From Linnemannia hyalina (lineage: Eukaryota; Mortierellomycota; Mortierellomycetes; Mortierellales; Mortierellaceae): DNA of 64,000 bases. Both the position numbers and the translations under genes were made by a program. Location: the NCBI GenBank assembly GCA_019671135.1, contig JAHRHY010000014.1, positions 1,362,001 to 1,426,000 of the forward strand, read 5' to 3'. Positions 1 through 9,700 of the stretch are shown here, one piece after another (the stretch's first letter is position 1; each line of letters begins with the position of its first letter). The notes beneath the pieces are model-generated. The model ran no database searches and had not been told where the DNA came from. It worked only from the letters and a program-made list of their open reading frames with translations.

Positions 1-2
1 GC

Positions 3-3000
3 TCTTACCTGCTGAGCAGACGCCTCCCTCTACCGATAACCTCCCCGCTTCTTGCTAAGGTTCAAGAGATCCCAAAACTCGAGTACGACCTGCATATATT
101 GAGGTCGATGAGGATTGACGAGTATAAGCAGGCGGTTTACATCGACCCCATGGCCAAACTCAGCCTCCAAGACACGGATGACAATCTGTTCTCTCTCATG
201 GACAAGGTCAAGGACTTTCTTGCCAGCGACACTCAGGTCATGCTTATTCTTGGCGACTCAGGAGCTGGTAAATCGACATTCAATCGACACCTGGAACACG
301 AACTCTGGCAAGAGTACAAGGCAGGAGGCCGCATTCCGCTTTTCATCAACTTGCCATCCCTCGAGCGACCAGAGAAGGATCTGGTTGCGGAGCAATTGAG
401 GAGCCATAACTTTTTGGAAGACCAGATCCGTGAGTTGAAGCTGCACCGCCAGTTTATGTTGATCTGTGATGGATACGACGAGAGCCAGCTTACATCCAAT
501 CTGCATACCACCAACCTCTTCAACCGATCTGGGCAGTGGGACGTCAAGTTACTCATTACCTGTCGTACGCAATATCTCGGACCGGACTATCGGAGTCGCT
601 TTGAGTCCAAGGCGGTGGACCAGTACACTCGTGTCGCCAACGATCTTTTCCAACAAGCCGTCATCACCCCATTCACCAGGGAGCAAATCGAAGACTATGT
701 AGAGCATTACGTTCCTCTCGTGCCGCGCACCTGGGTCAAGAAGGATTACATGGACAAGCTAGAGGCTATCCCTAATCTGATGGATCTGGTCAGGAACCCG
801 TTCCTCCTTACTCTGTCACTGGAGGCCCTTCCTACCGTCGTGCAAGGGAAAACCGACCTCTCTAGGCTTCGAATCACTCGTGCGGAGCTGTACGATACCT
901 TTGTGAGGCACTGGATGGCTGTCAACAAGCGCCGTATGGAGGATCAAAGACTGGAAGGGGAGAACCAGGTGGCATTCGAGGAGTTGTTGGAGGCCGGATT
1001 CGAGCAGAGTGGGGTCAAGTTTCAACAGGATCTGGCAGCTGCGATTTTTGTACATCAGGACGGCAGACCTGTTGTTGAATACATCAACAAACACGACAAA
1101 TGTTCCTGGAAAGCGGCGTTTTTCAGCATGGACTGCGAGACGAGTCTTCTCCGTGGCGCCAGTCTTCTCAGCCGAGCTGGCACTCAGTACCGCTTTGTCC
1201 ATCGCTCCGTGTTGGAATACTTTTTCGCCTGCACCATCTCTGGGCCCACCAAGGAGCGTGATGAATTTGATCCGCCTGTCCATTCCGATACCCCCGCCAC
1301 CCCACCCACCATTAGCACACATCCATTGTCCCAGAAGGACCTTGTCGTAGAGCCCTCGATCATCCAGTTTCTGGCGGAGCGCGTGCAACTGGATTCTGGA
1401 TTCAAGGACGAGCTCCTCGCCATCATCGAGCTGTCGAAGACCGACAACCAAGCAGCTCGAGCCGCTGCGAACGCCATCACGATCTTGGTCAAGGCAGGAG
1501 TACGATTCAACGGAGCCGATCTTCGGGGTATTCGAGTTCCTGGAGCGGATCTGTCTGGAGGCCAGTTCGACTCTGCACAACTGCAGGAGGCTGAGTTGAC
1601 AGATGTGAACCTCACCAAGAGCTGGATTCGTCAGGTGGACTTCACCAAGGCGCAGATGGAGAGAGTTCAGTTCGGAGAGTTGCCGTACCTGAAGGAGAAT
1701 GGGTGGGTATTGTCGTGCGCCTATTCACCTGACGGAACATCGTTCGCTGCAGGTCTCTCTAGAGGAGGCATCAACATTTACGACACCACCACGTGGGTAA
1801 CGACTCACACTTTTGAAGGGCATCGAGGCCGTATTAAGAGCATTGCCTATTCGCCAACCAGTCCTCAACTCATTTCAGGCAGCGACGATAGGACAGTACG
1901 ATTGTGGGACTGCGAGAGTGGGTCGTGCATTTTTGTTCTAGAAGGGCATACCGACGAAGTGTTGACTGTGGCATTTTCACCCTCTGGCAAGCAGGTCGCT
2001 TCGGGTGGAAGGGACAAGACTGTGAGGCTATGGGATGTTCAGACAAGCGCCAATCTATTCAACTTGACCGGTCATACTGAGTGGATTCGTAGCATTTCCT
2101 ACTCGCCTGATGGACTTACGGTTGTGTCTGTTGGTGACGATAAGATGGTCCGGTTCTTTGACACACAGACTGGTCAGCCAGGAGAAGTCTGGGAGTGTCA
2201 AAGTGGAGGGATGACAAGCGTCGCATACTCTCCTGAAGGCCTAGAGATTGCCGTGGGGCATGGCTATGGCGAGTTACAGCTCTATGATACAACTACCGGC
2301 AAGCCAACGAGGAGCTGGAAGGCTCATGGCGAATCAGTCGAGGTTGTGAGCTTTTCGCCGACCAGTCAATGGGTGGCCACATGCAGCAATGACGGCACGG
2401 TGAAGGTCTGGAATGCAGCAACAGGATCGGTCCTTTCTGTCTTTACCGGTCATGGTGCTGCTGTCTGTCAAGTAGCCTTTTCGCCAAACGGACTCCAACT
2501 TGCCTCATGTAGTCTTGATTGTACCATCCGACTCTGGGACGTGAGCTCGTTGGGTACAGGTATGGACGTGGAGGGCGGATCTGACCCGTTGACGAGCGTA
2601 CTTTTTTCTCCAGACGGTCGAGTTCTCTTCTGTGGTGCCTATTCGGGAGCTGTGCGGCAGCTTGATGCAAGATCTGGAGAGTCTGGTCCTTTCGTTGTTT
2701 GCGGAGACAATCCTGTCAATAGCCTAGCGGTCTCTCCGGATGGTCTTCGAATTGCGTCAGTTGGAACGGACGACAGAGTCGTCATTGTGTGGGACATTGG
2801 AACAGGTCACACCGACATTGTCTTGCGCGGTCACACAGAAGAGGTGACCGCCATGGCCTTTTCAGCCGACAGTCGCTGGATTGCCACGGGCGGTTGCGAC
2901 AATACAGTGCGACTTTGGGACTCTCGCTCAGGGATACTGGACCGCGTGCTTGAAGGCCGTGCCCGGATTGATTGTTTGGTATTCTTGCCGAACAGCCATG

Positions 3001-3641
3001 GAATTTTGTCTGGAAGTCAGGATGGAACTATTCGAGCCTGGGATTTGGACACTCGTGAGTGTAAGGTCGTTGCGGATGGCAGATTTTGTGAGAATGGCCG
3101 TTGGACTATATCAACTTCATCCAATGGCTTGAGGGTTGCTTCTATAATCTGTTACAGCGGTGCTAAGGTTTCTATTTACCTTTGGGACACGAAGAGCTGG
3201 CGTCACCAAGAAAGGCTAAAGCGCTACTACGACAGCGTACGATGCATTGCATTTTCATCCTGTGGACAATGGGTAGGCGTGGGCTATCGCCGTTCGGTTC
3301 GGCTCTGGAATTTTGTCGCTGACACGTCGGCGGAAGGGGGAGGTGAAGAGTGGAAGTGCTCGGCGAGTATCCTAGATATCTTTGGAGCGGTCAACAGCAT
3401 TGCATGGAAACCTGACACGCTGGAGTTCAGCATCGGATGCGAGAATGGGTCTCTTCAAGTGTGGAGACTGGTGGAGGCGTCCTCGTCATCGGATGCATGG
3501 TCGGCCCAGTTGGTTTGGAGCGCTGGGAATCCTGTTCTAGCCGCCTCGGATGCCGTTTTTGCCGATGCTGTTGGTCTCTCCTCAGCCAATCAGCAATTGC
3601 TCACTCAACGTTGCAAAGGTGCTGTTTCTCCTAGAAGATAA
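3..3641 (+). CDS. NACHT-pentapeptide-WD40 NLR-like protein, copy 1 (5' partial)
   Basis: The frame is open from the window edge, so the N-terminal part lies upstream; a downstream ATG at 99 is inside the domain that precedes the NACHT and is not the true start. Seen in order: NACHT NTPase with Walker A GDSGAGKST (about 259-285), Walker B LICDGYDES and sensor motif LLITCRTQYL; a winged-helix segment ending FVHRSVLEYFF; a pentapeptide-like stretch (GADLRGIRVPGADLSGG); then about a dozen WD40 repeats to the C-terminus. NACHT-WD40 proteins in fungi are STAND NTPases that oligomerise on ligand binding, several controlling non-self recognition; the propeller is the sensor. That this copy does so is inference. 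Its 3' end faces a broken pirin gene about 200 bp away. No internal stop or intron is needed. Confidence 0.93.
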   Translation, partial: SYLLSRRLPLPITSPLLAKVQEIPKLEYDLHILRSMRIDEYKQAVYIDPMAKLSLQDTDDNLFSLMDKVKDFLASDTQVMLILGDSGAGKSTFNRHLEHELWQEYKAGGRIPLFINLPSLERPEKDLVAEQLRSHNFLEDQIRELKLHRQFMLICDGYDESQLTSNLHTTNLFNRSGQWDVKLLITCRTQYLGPDYRSRFESKAVDQYTRVANDLFQQAVITPFTREQIEDYVEHYVPLVPRTWVKKDYMDKLEAIPNLMDLVRNPFLLTLSLEALPTVVQGKTDLSRLRITRAELYDTFVRHWMAVNKRRMEDQRLEGENQVAFEELLEAGFEQSGVKFQQDLAAAIFVHQDGRPVVEYINKHDKCSWKAAFFSMDCETSLLRGASLLSRAGTQYRFVHRSVLEYFFACTISGPTKERDEFDPPVHSDTPATPPTISTHPLSQKDLVVEPSIIQFLAERVQLDSGFKDELLAIIELSKTDNQAARAAANAITILVKAGVRFNGADLRGIRVPGADLSGGQFDSAQLQEAELTDVNLTKSWIRQVDFTKAQMERVQFGELPYLKENGWVLSCAYSPDGTSFAAGLSRGGINIYDTTTWVTTHTFEGHRGRIKSIAYSPTSPQLISGSDDRTVRLWDCESGSCIFVLEGHTDEVLTVAFSPSGKQVASGGRDKTVRLWDVQTSANLFNLTGHTEWIRSISYSPDGLTVVSVGDDKMVRFFDTQTGQPGEVWECQSGGMTSVAYSPEGLEIAVGHGYGELQLYDTTTGKPTRSWKAHGESVEVVSFSPTSQWVATCSNDGTVKVWNAATGSVLSVFTGHGAAVCQVAFSPNGLQLASCSLDCTIRLWDVSSLGTGMDVEGGSDPLTSVLFSPDGRVLFCGAYSGAVRQLDARSGESGPFVVCGDNPVNSLAVSPDGLRIASVGTDDRVVIVWDIGTGHTDIVLRGHTEEVTAMAFSADSRWIATGGCDNTVRLWDSRSGILDRVLEGRARIDCLVFLPNSHGILSGSQDGTIRAWDLDTRECKVVADGRFCENGRWTISTSSNGLRVASIICYSGAKVSIYLWDTKSWRHQERLKRYYDSVRCIAFSSCGQWVGVGYRRSVRLWNFVADTSAEGGGEEWKCSASILDIFGAVNSIAWKPDTLEFSIGCENGSLQVWRLVEASSSSDAWSAQLVWSAGNPVLAASDAVFADAVGLSSANQQLLTQRCKGAVSPRR

Positions 3642-3849
3642 TCCACCACACAACGGTTTTTTAATAGACACCAGGCGTGTTCGTCAGTAGCCTTTCAATT
3701 GTTACTAAAGGCGATGGCGCCAATTAATAGCAAATCTTATTTTTGATCATTGAATGGCGTGCATGTATTTTAATCATTGTAGTGCTGAGAGTGTTGCTGA
3801 TAGTGGTGCTGAGATACGTTTGTCACAAGGAGTAAAAGAGAACAGTATA

Positions 3850-4752
3850 CTACTTTGCACCATCCGAGTTCCACGTCCTCCTCCTCTCAAATCCATTCAC
3901 TCCATCGCGATAATCCCTATAAGTCTCATACACCTCCTCCTGGGTATTCATCACAAACGTCCTAATCTGAACCACAGGCTCCCTCAACAGCTCCCCCGCT
4001 ATCAATACAAAATGCGCTGCCTCATCCTTTGTTTGGATCCCGACGGTGCTGGTACTATCCTCGGAGAAGATGAGGGTATGATGCGCTTTTGCCTCGGTCT
4101 CACTGTTCGGACCCCCGATGTATGCGGTGTCGCTGAGTACGTAAATGAATCCGTTGTATGTTGCCGGGATGGTTTGAGTGACGGTTTGGTTCTTGTCCAC
4201 CTTGAATTCGAGAAATATTGTCGGGGTGCGGGTATAGATTTGAGATTTGACACCGTGGGAGTCTCCAGCAATGACCTTGATAACAACTCCATCCTGGGAT
4301 CTAGCGTGTGGTATCTGAGCGTCCAATAGCTCCTGGTACTGTGGTTCACACATCTTGTGCACTTTTGGCAAATTAATCCACAACTGCAACCCATGGGCCC
4401 TCTCATCCTCCTGCTCCCTCGGCAACTTCACCGGCATCTCCGAATGCACAATCCCACGTCCTGCAGTCATCCACTGCAAATCCCCAGGTCCAATGGTTCC
4501 CTTATGGCCGGCAAAATCCTCATGCTGAGTCTGGTCCTCCAGCATATAAGTAACGGTCTCGAAGCGATGTAGGTGATCTGGGAAGCCACCGTTTTGGGGG
4601 ACGGAAAATTCATCGAGGAGGAGGAGGAAGTCGAGGTTGCGGATTTCAGGGCGTCCAATAGATCGACGGACACAGACGCCAACATACTCAGGTTGTTCTC
4701 TGGAGAGGACGGACTATGTGATGGAGCGGGAAAATGGGGTTGATGTAACCAT
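3850..4752 (-). pseudogene. Pirin pseudogene P1
   Basis: Reading from the ATG at 4752 gives MVTSTPFSRSIT, then an in-frame TAG, then a continuous pirin frame to the stop at 3850. After the stop the sequence has the RRSIGRPE segment, the LLLLDEF segment, FPDHLH (metal-binding region; the usual second P-H-R-G-F element has lost one codon), HEDFAGHKG, GIVHSEMP and the second cupin domain. Pirins are Fe-binding bicupin proteins, often nuclear co-regulators or quercetinase-like enzymes. Starting instead at an ATG at 4545 would drop the first metal-binding histidines, so that is unlikely to give an active protein. The N-terminus resembles P4, the rest resembles intact P2, so it is a mosaic. It diverges from NLR2. 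Confidence 0.82.
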
Positions 4753-4890
4753 GTTGCTTTGTTATCTTTGTTATTGAATTAGGAAAGAAGCAGTATAGAT
4801 GAGAGTAATGTAAAAGACTGTTGTTGTAGTCGAGTGAAGAGTGATATTTTTTGGTAAGATGAGGAATCAAAGTACGCGGAAGGTCGGTCG

Positions 4891-4898
4891 CTTTTATA
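4891..4898 (-). promoter_or_regulatory. TATA-like box upstream of pirin P1
   Basis: Reads TATAAAAG on the minus strand, about 140 bp upstream of the P1 ATG. Similar TATA-type sequences lie upstream of P2. Position and sequence fit a core promoter; not proven. Confidence 0.45.
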
Positions 4899-5706
4899 CG
4901 TTTTTGCTGCTCAATGAGAAGTGACTAAAGCTTGGAGAATCGGATGGCTTAGATATCTTGTCATGATTTAAGCATTGGACATGTCTGAAGCAAGCCCCAC
5001 ACAATGACAGAAAGAAAAGTCCCAGATACAGATGATTTCTAAGAGTCCTGAACAATCATCATCCATCTAATGCAGGTCACCCAGGCCACCATTGTCCATG
5101 GTGCAAAACGTGAGAATAAGGTACAAGAAACGAGAAGATTCCTCTCTCCTGCTGATGAGCAACATCGTGCTAGAAAAGGTCTTTTCTGTGTCGCGTTGGA
5201 TAACTTTTGTCGATGATCAAATCGGTCTCACCCAGCAAGTCGATCAGCAGCCAATGCTGTGCCTGAAAAGAAGACGCGTACCGTTCTATGGGCTACATAC
5301 CTTGCGCGGCGGCTGTGAATACTTGAACAAGGCCAGGCTGCTGCCAACAAACTACATACTTTATACCCTGACCCTCCTTCAAGAAGCCCATGCTTTAGAT
5401 TTCTTTGACGCTTGCGTTCTCTGTTTGTGCTCAATAAAGCACACTTAAAATCCAATGTCGATTTCCGCTATCAAAGGAAAGAAAAGGCAAGATGGAGTGG
5501 CGTGCATGCATGAATGGGTCACAGCCCAAGAAAGGCAAGAAAGGGATAACGTAAAATAACCCCGAGTTCGACCTTTTCATGTTCTTTTTCCTCTTTGGCT
5601 CACCCTGTCAATCTCCTCCCTACATCATCCGCAAACCCTCCAGCACCGTCGTCCCTCTCTTTGTCTTTCGTTATTCACACTTCTCGATTCGACATTCAGC
5701 ACGTTG

Positions 5707-5724
5707 TTCACATTGTGAATTCAC
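5707..5724. promoter_or_regulatory. Composite palindrome, NLR2 intergenic copy
   Basis: TTCACATTGTGAATTCAC: a dyad TTCACA-T-TGTGAA overlapping a perfect 10-bp palindrome GTGAATTCAC. The same 18 bp occurs once in each of the five pirin/NLR intergenic regions. A dimeric regulator site is the natural guess; the binding factor is unknown. Confidence 0.5.
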
Positions 5725-6742
5725 CTTGCCTTTGTTCATTCACCACCTCGTTACTCCACTGCCAACATCAACGCAGACACATACCGCTCCCTCCTCTTAT
5801 TTGCCTGTCGAAAACCTCAACCGCAGCTCAACAAAACAAAAAATAAACAGCAATAGAAAAGGCTCGTTTCAACGTTGTAGAGGTATGACCTTCCCAACAG
5901 GCCGTGAATCGTTATGTGTGTCGCTGTATCAAGGAAGGAAACAATACTTTTGCACAATTCTAATAACGATTGAAATGTACGTAGATACTTCCTCCTTGCC
6001 CAAAAATAACCGAGCCCACCAAGAGCCTTCATCGTCGCGACTAACTCAAAAACAATACACCAGTGTACCTCTCATCTCAAGGTAAGGAAAAGATGGTGAT
6101 AAAACAGGAGCCGGAGAAGATTCTTCAATTGCTCCTTTGCTTCTCGACTTCGTAGTGTTAACCCATCCCCCCGTTTGACATGTATTTGCTATCAAGGACA
6201 AGATAACTTTTCAGCCTGCTACTCACCCGCAAATCATAAGACAAAAAACAATAAAACCAAAAAGATCGACAGCAAGTCCACACCCAGTAAGCGTGAGAGG
6301 ACAAACACAGCAAACGAAAAGTGCAATTGACAGCTTTTCATAAGATAAACGATTCTAACCGATATCACCGATATCCTATCAACATAGACCAACAAGTCTC
6401 GCCAGCCAAACACACACCCGGTCCATCACCAAAAATAAACGGGGTCCTTTTGCTACCTCTTTGGTAAGGAAGGCGAACGATTCACAGCTATCCCATGCAT
6501 ATCTGGTCATGAAATACTATCTTGTTTACAAACCTCGCCTAACGTTGCACATACTTTTATTGATAGCTTCGCACTCTCATACCAACTACTCATCCGCGAT
6601 CAGCTCCATCGCGACTCTTTACCAGGCAAATCAGGCTTCAAACCAATGTAAGGCAAAATGAAGAATTATGATTGATTTATTTCAGTAAGGTTGTCCAGAC
6701 AATTAACCAAGGCCTTCATGCGTGATGTGTATAGTTGTAACC

Positions 6743-9700
6743 ATGTCCTCCTCGTCACCCCTGCATCCTCCCGCGCCTTCCTCTGCTCCTCCGGAACATC
6801 TGGAAATAACTGTCGATGGGCAGCGTATCCTTTCTCAACTCGAAGACACCGCAACGCTTGGACGTATGTCGTCAACGACGAGAGATATTCCGACAATCGC
6901 TCAAGGATTGGCCACCATTCAGCTCGGACCTGCCAACTTGTTGAGCCCCCTTGGTCATCTCACCACGAGAGATGTTGCCGAGGACGTTGATCATGGACCA
7001 GGTCACACCAGCGATGCCAGGTCGGTATCCTCGGGACATTCGTCGAAGGTTGGATTCAGGAAACGCTTGTCGCGATTCCTCAATGGCGACCCCAAAGTCA
7101 AAGAGACTGCTCCCGCCTCGGCAGCCTCATCAGCGCCTGTTACGCTCGTTGGAACTGAGAGTCGTATCCAGTCTGCCGCACCTGACCTCGACGCCGTGCC
7201 TGTCTCGTTGGGACTGCACTCACCAGCACCTTCCGCTGAAATGTCGTCTACGCCACTCGTTGTCCCAGAAACCCAGTTGCAACCGAGTCCTGCTGCGAGT
7301 AGAACCCTCCGCGTAGACATCTTCCCCGAAAACGTTATCAAACCCATCTACAAGACCGACTTGCCCAAGCCGCATGCTCGCGTTGACAAGACCCCGCAGC
7401 TTGTCTACTGCTGCAGTCTCCTCTCCAAGGCTCAAGAACCGTTTCCACCAACCTCGGACAGCGATGTCTCCCAGGATTCCCCCCTCGACGACAAGGAGAA
7501 GGAATGGGTTCAGCTCATTGATCCCATCTTGCAGGACCGATATCGATGGCTTGTCGAGCAATTGGTCAGAGCGTTCGCTGACAATACACTCAAGACATCT
7601 GATGTGGTCGCCGAGATTGTTCTTGTTGGTCCCGTCCTTGACCACGACACATACCGCAGCCTGCTCTCATGCTTCATCTCCAACTTTGAGCAGACAACAA
7701 CGCTGAATGTCACTCTTCTCCAAGGTCTTGTGCAATTGGTCGAGTGCGCCTCATCTGGATACCTTGTTGACGATGATCTGGTCAGGATCGCCACTGTTCT
7801 CTCCAAGGAGCTGTCGATTACCCACATTGGCACGAGTGACCACCCCTTGCACCTGACGTTGTCGCTCGCTCGAGTTCTTGATGTGATGGTGACTGGCAAG
7901 GTTAAGGACCTGAACCGTGAACGAGACCATCAGCCGATGATGCAACTCCTGGACGGTCTGAAGGACAGCGACAATGTCGTTCAGAAGTACGAGGCAGCCT
8001 ACGCCTACCAGGCTCTCCAGTATGCACCAGATGACGAGACTCCGCTCCAAGTGTTGTGGAGGTATGCCAAGGTAGCAGCGGCAGGCGCAGGTGCAATGTC
8101 GAGTGTTTTCAAGTTGGATCCAGAGGGACTCCTCAAAGGCATCGAGAATCTTCAAGAGATCGGTGCAGCGGCTCTTGGAGCTGTCAGCACAGGAATTGAG
8201 GTGGTCGAGGCCCTTCGTGTTGGTGCTGATGGGGCCATCCGCGCATCAGAGAACAAGTTCGAGTTTATGAAGAAGCGCTCGTGGTATCTCGCCCTTCAAG
8301 GAACGGCCCTCTTCATCCACCAGGGACGACTTTCGGACTTTAACATAGTCGTCAGCCAGGCGTCTTGCCGCCACAACGCCAACTTTCAGTGGGGAGTCTG
8401 CCGCCAGGTCGGAGAGATTGCAGTCGACCCGCTCTGGGATATTCATGTCCGTCAACAGGCCGTCTACTTTCTAGGCGAGTTGTTCAGAAGCGGTGCCGAC
8501 TGGAAGCCGCATGTCGATATCAAGCGCTGGATTCTCACCATCCTCGTCCAGATCTCGGGGATATCGGATGTCTCTATCAAGAATTGCGCTGGTGCGCTGC
8601 TGCTGGACCTGAAGAAGGGTGACATCGCCGAGTTTCCTGGCTCCCACCCGCTGAGCAGACACCTCCCTCTGCCGTCAACCTCCCCGCTTCTTGCTAAGGT
8701 TCAAGAGATCCCAAAACTCGAGTACGACCTGGACATATTAAGGTTGATGAGGATTGCGGACTATGAGCAAGCGGTTTACATCGATCCCATGGCCAAACTC
8801 AGCCTCCAAGACACGTATGACAATCTGTTCTCTCTCATGGACAAGGTTCGAGACTTTATGGCCGGCGACACTCAGGTCATGCTGATCCTGGGAGATTCGG
8901 GAGCGGGTAAATCGACATTCAATCGTCACCTGGAACACGAACTCTGGCAGGAGTACAAGGCAGGAGGCCGCATCCCGCTTTTCATCAACTTACCATCCCT
9001 CGAGCGACCAGAGAAGGATCTGGTTGCGGAGCAATTGAGGACCCACAACTTTTTGGAGGACCAGATCCGTGAACTGAAGCTGCACCGCCAGTTCACATTG
9101 ATCTGTGATGGATACGACGAGAGCCAGCTAACATCCAATCTGCATACCACCAACTTCTTCAACCGATCTGGGCAGTGGGACGTCAAGTTACTCATTACCT
9201 GTCGTACGCAATATCTCGGACCGGACTATCGGAGTCGCTTTGAGCCCAAGGTGGGCCAGTACACTCGTGTCGCCAACGATCTTTTCCAGCAAGCCGTCAT
9301 CGCCCCATTCACCAGGGTGCAAATCGAGGACTATGTACAGCATTATGTTCCTCTTGAGCCGCGCACCTGGGTCAAGAAGGACTACATGGACAAGCTAGAG
9401 GCTATCCCTAATCTGATGGATCTAGTCAGGAACCCGTTCCTCCTTACGCTGTCACTGGAGGCCCTTCCTACGGTCGTGCAAGGGAAACCCGACCTCTCTA
9501 GACTTCGAATCACTCGTGCGGAGCTGTACGACACCTTTGTGATGCACTGGATGGCTGTCAACAAGCGCCGTCTGGTGGATCAAAGACTGGACAGGGAGAA
9601 CCAGGTGGCATTCGAGGAGCTGTTGGAGGCCGGATTCGAGCAGAGTGGGGTCAAGTTTCAACAAGATCTGGCAGCTGCGATTTTTGTACATCAGGAGGGC

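Larger units (their letters stand above)
4753..6742. promoter_or_regulatory. Divergent intergenic region between pirin P1 and NLR2
   Basis: About 2 kb with no convincing gene. It is alignable by eye with the matching regions at 37234-39217, 40945-42789, 51777-53716 and 60351-62095. It holds a TATA-like box for P1 (4891-4898), a conserved block with AATAAA (about 5380-5455), a composite palindrome (5707-5724), pyrimidine-rich tracts, two strong splice-donor-like sites (GAG/GTATGA near 5880 and AAG/GTAAGG at 6082) and a possible 38-nt leader intron at 6648-6685 (GTAAGG...TTTATTTCAG). The simplest reading is a bidirectional promoter plus a spliced NLR 5' leader; the splicing is inferred. Confidence 0.6.

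Noticed and set aside
3850..4545. P1 as a functional shorter pirin starting at 4545
   Set aside because: That start lies after the first metal-binding histidine motif and conserved upstream codons remain in frame beyond it, so it is better read as a broken full-length copy.
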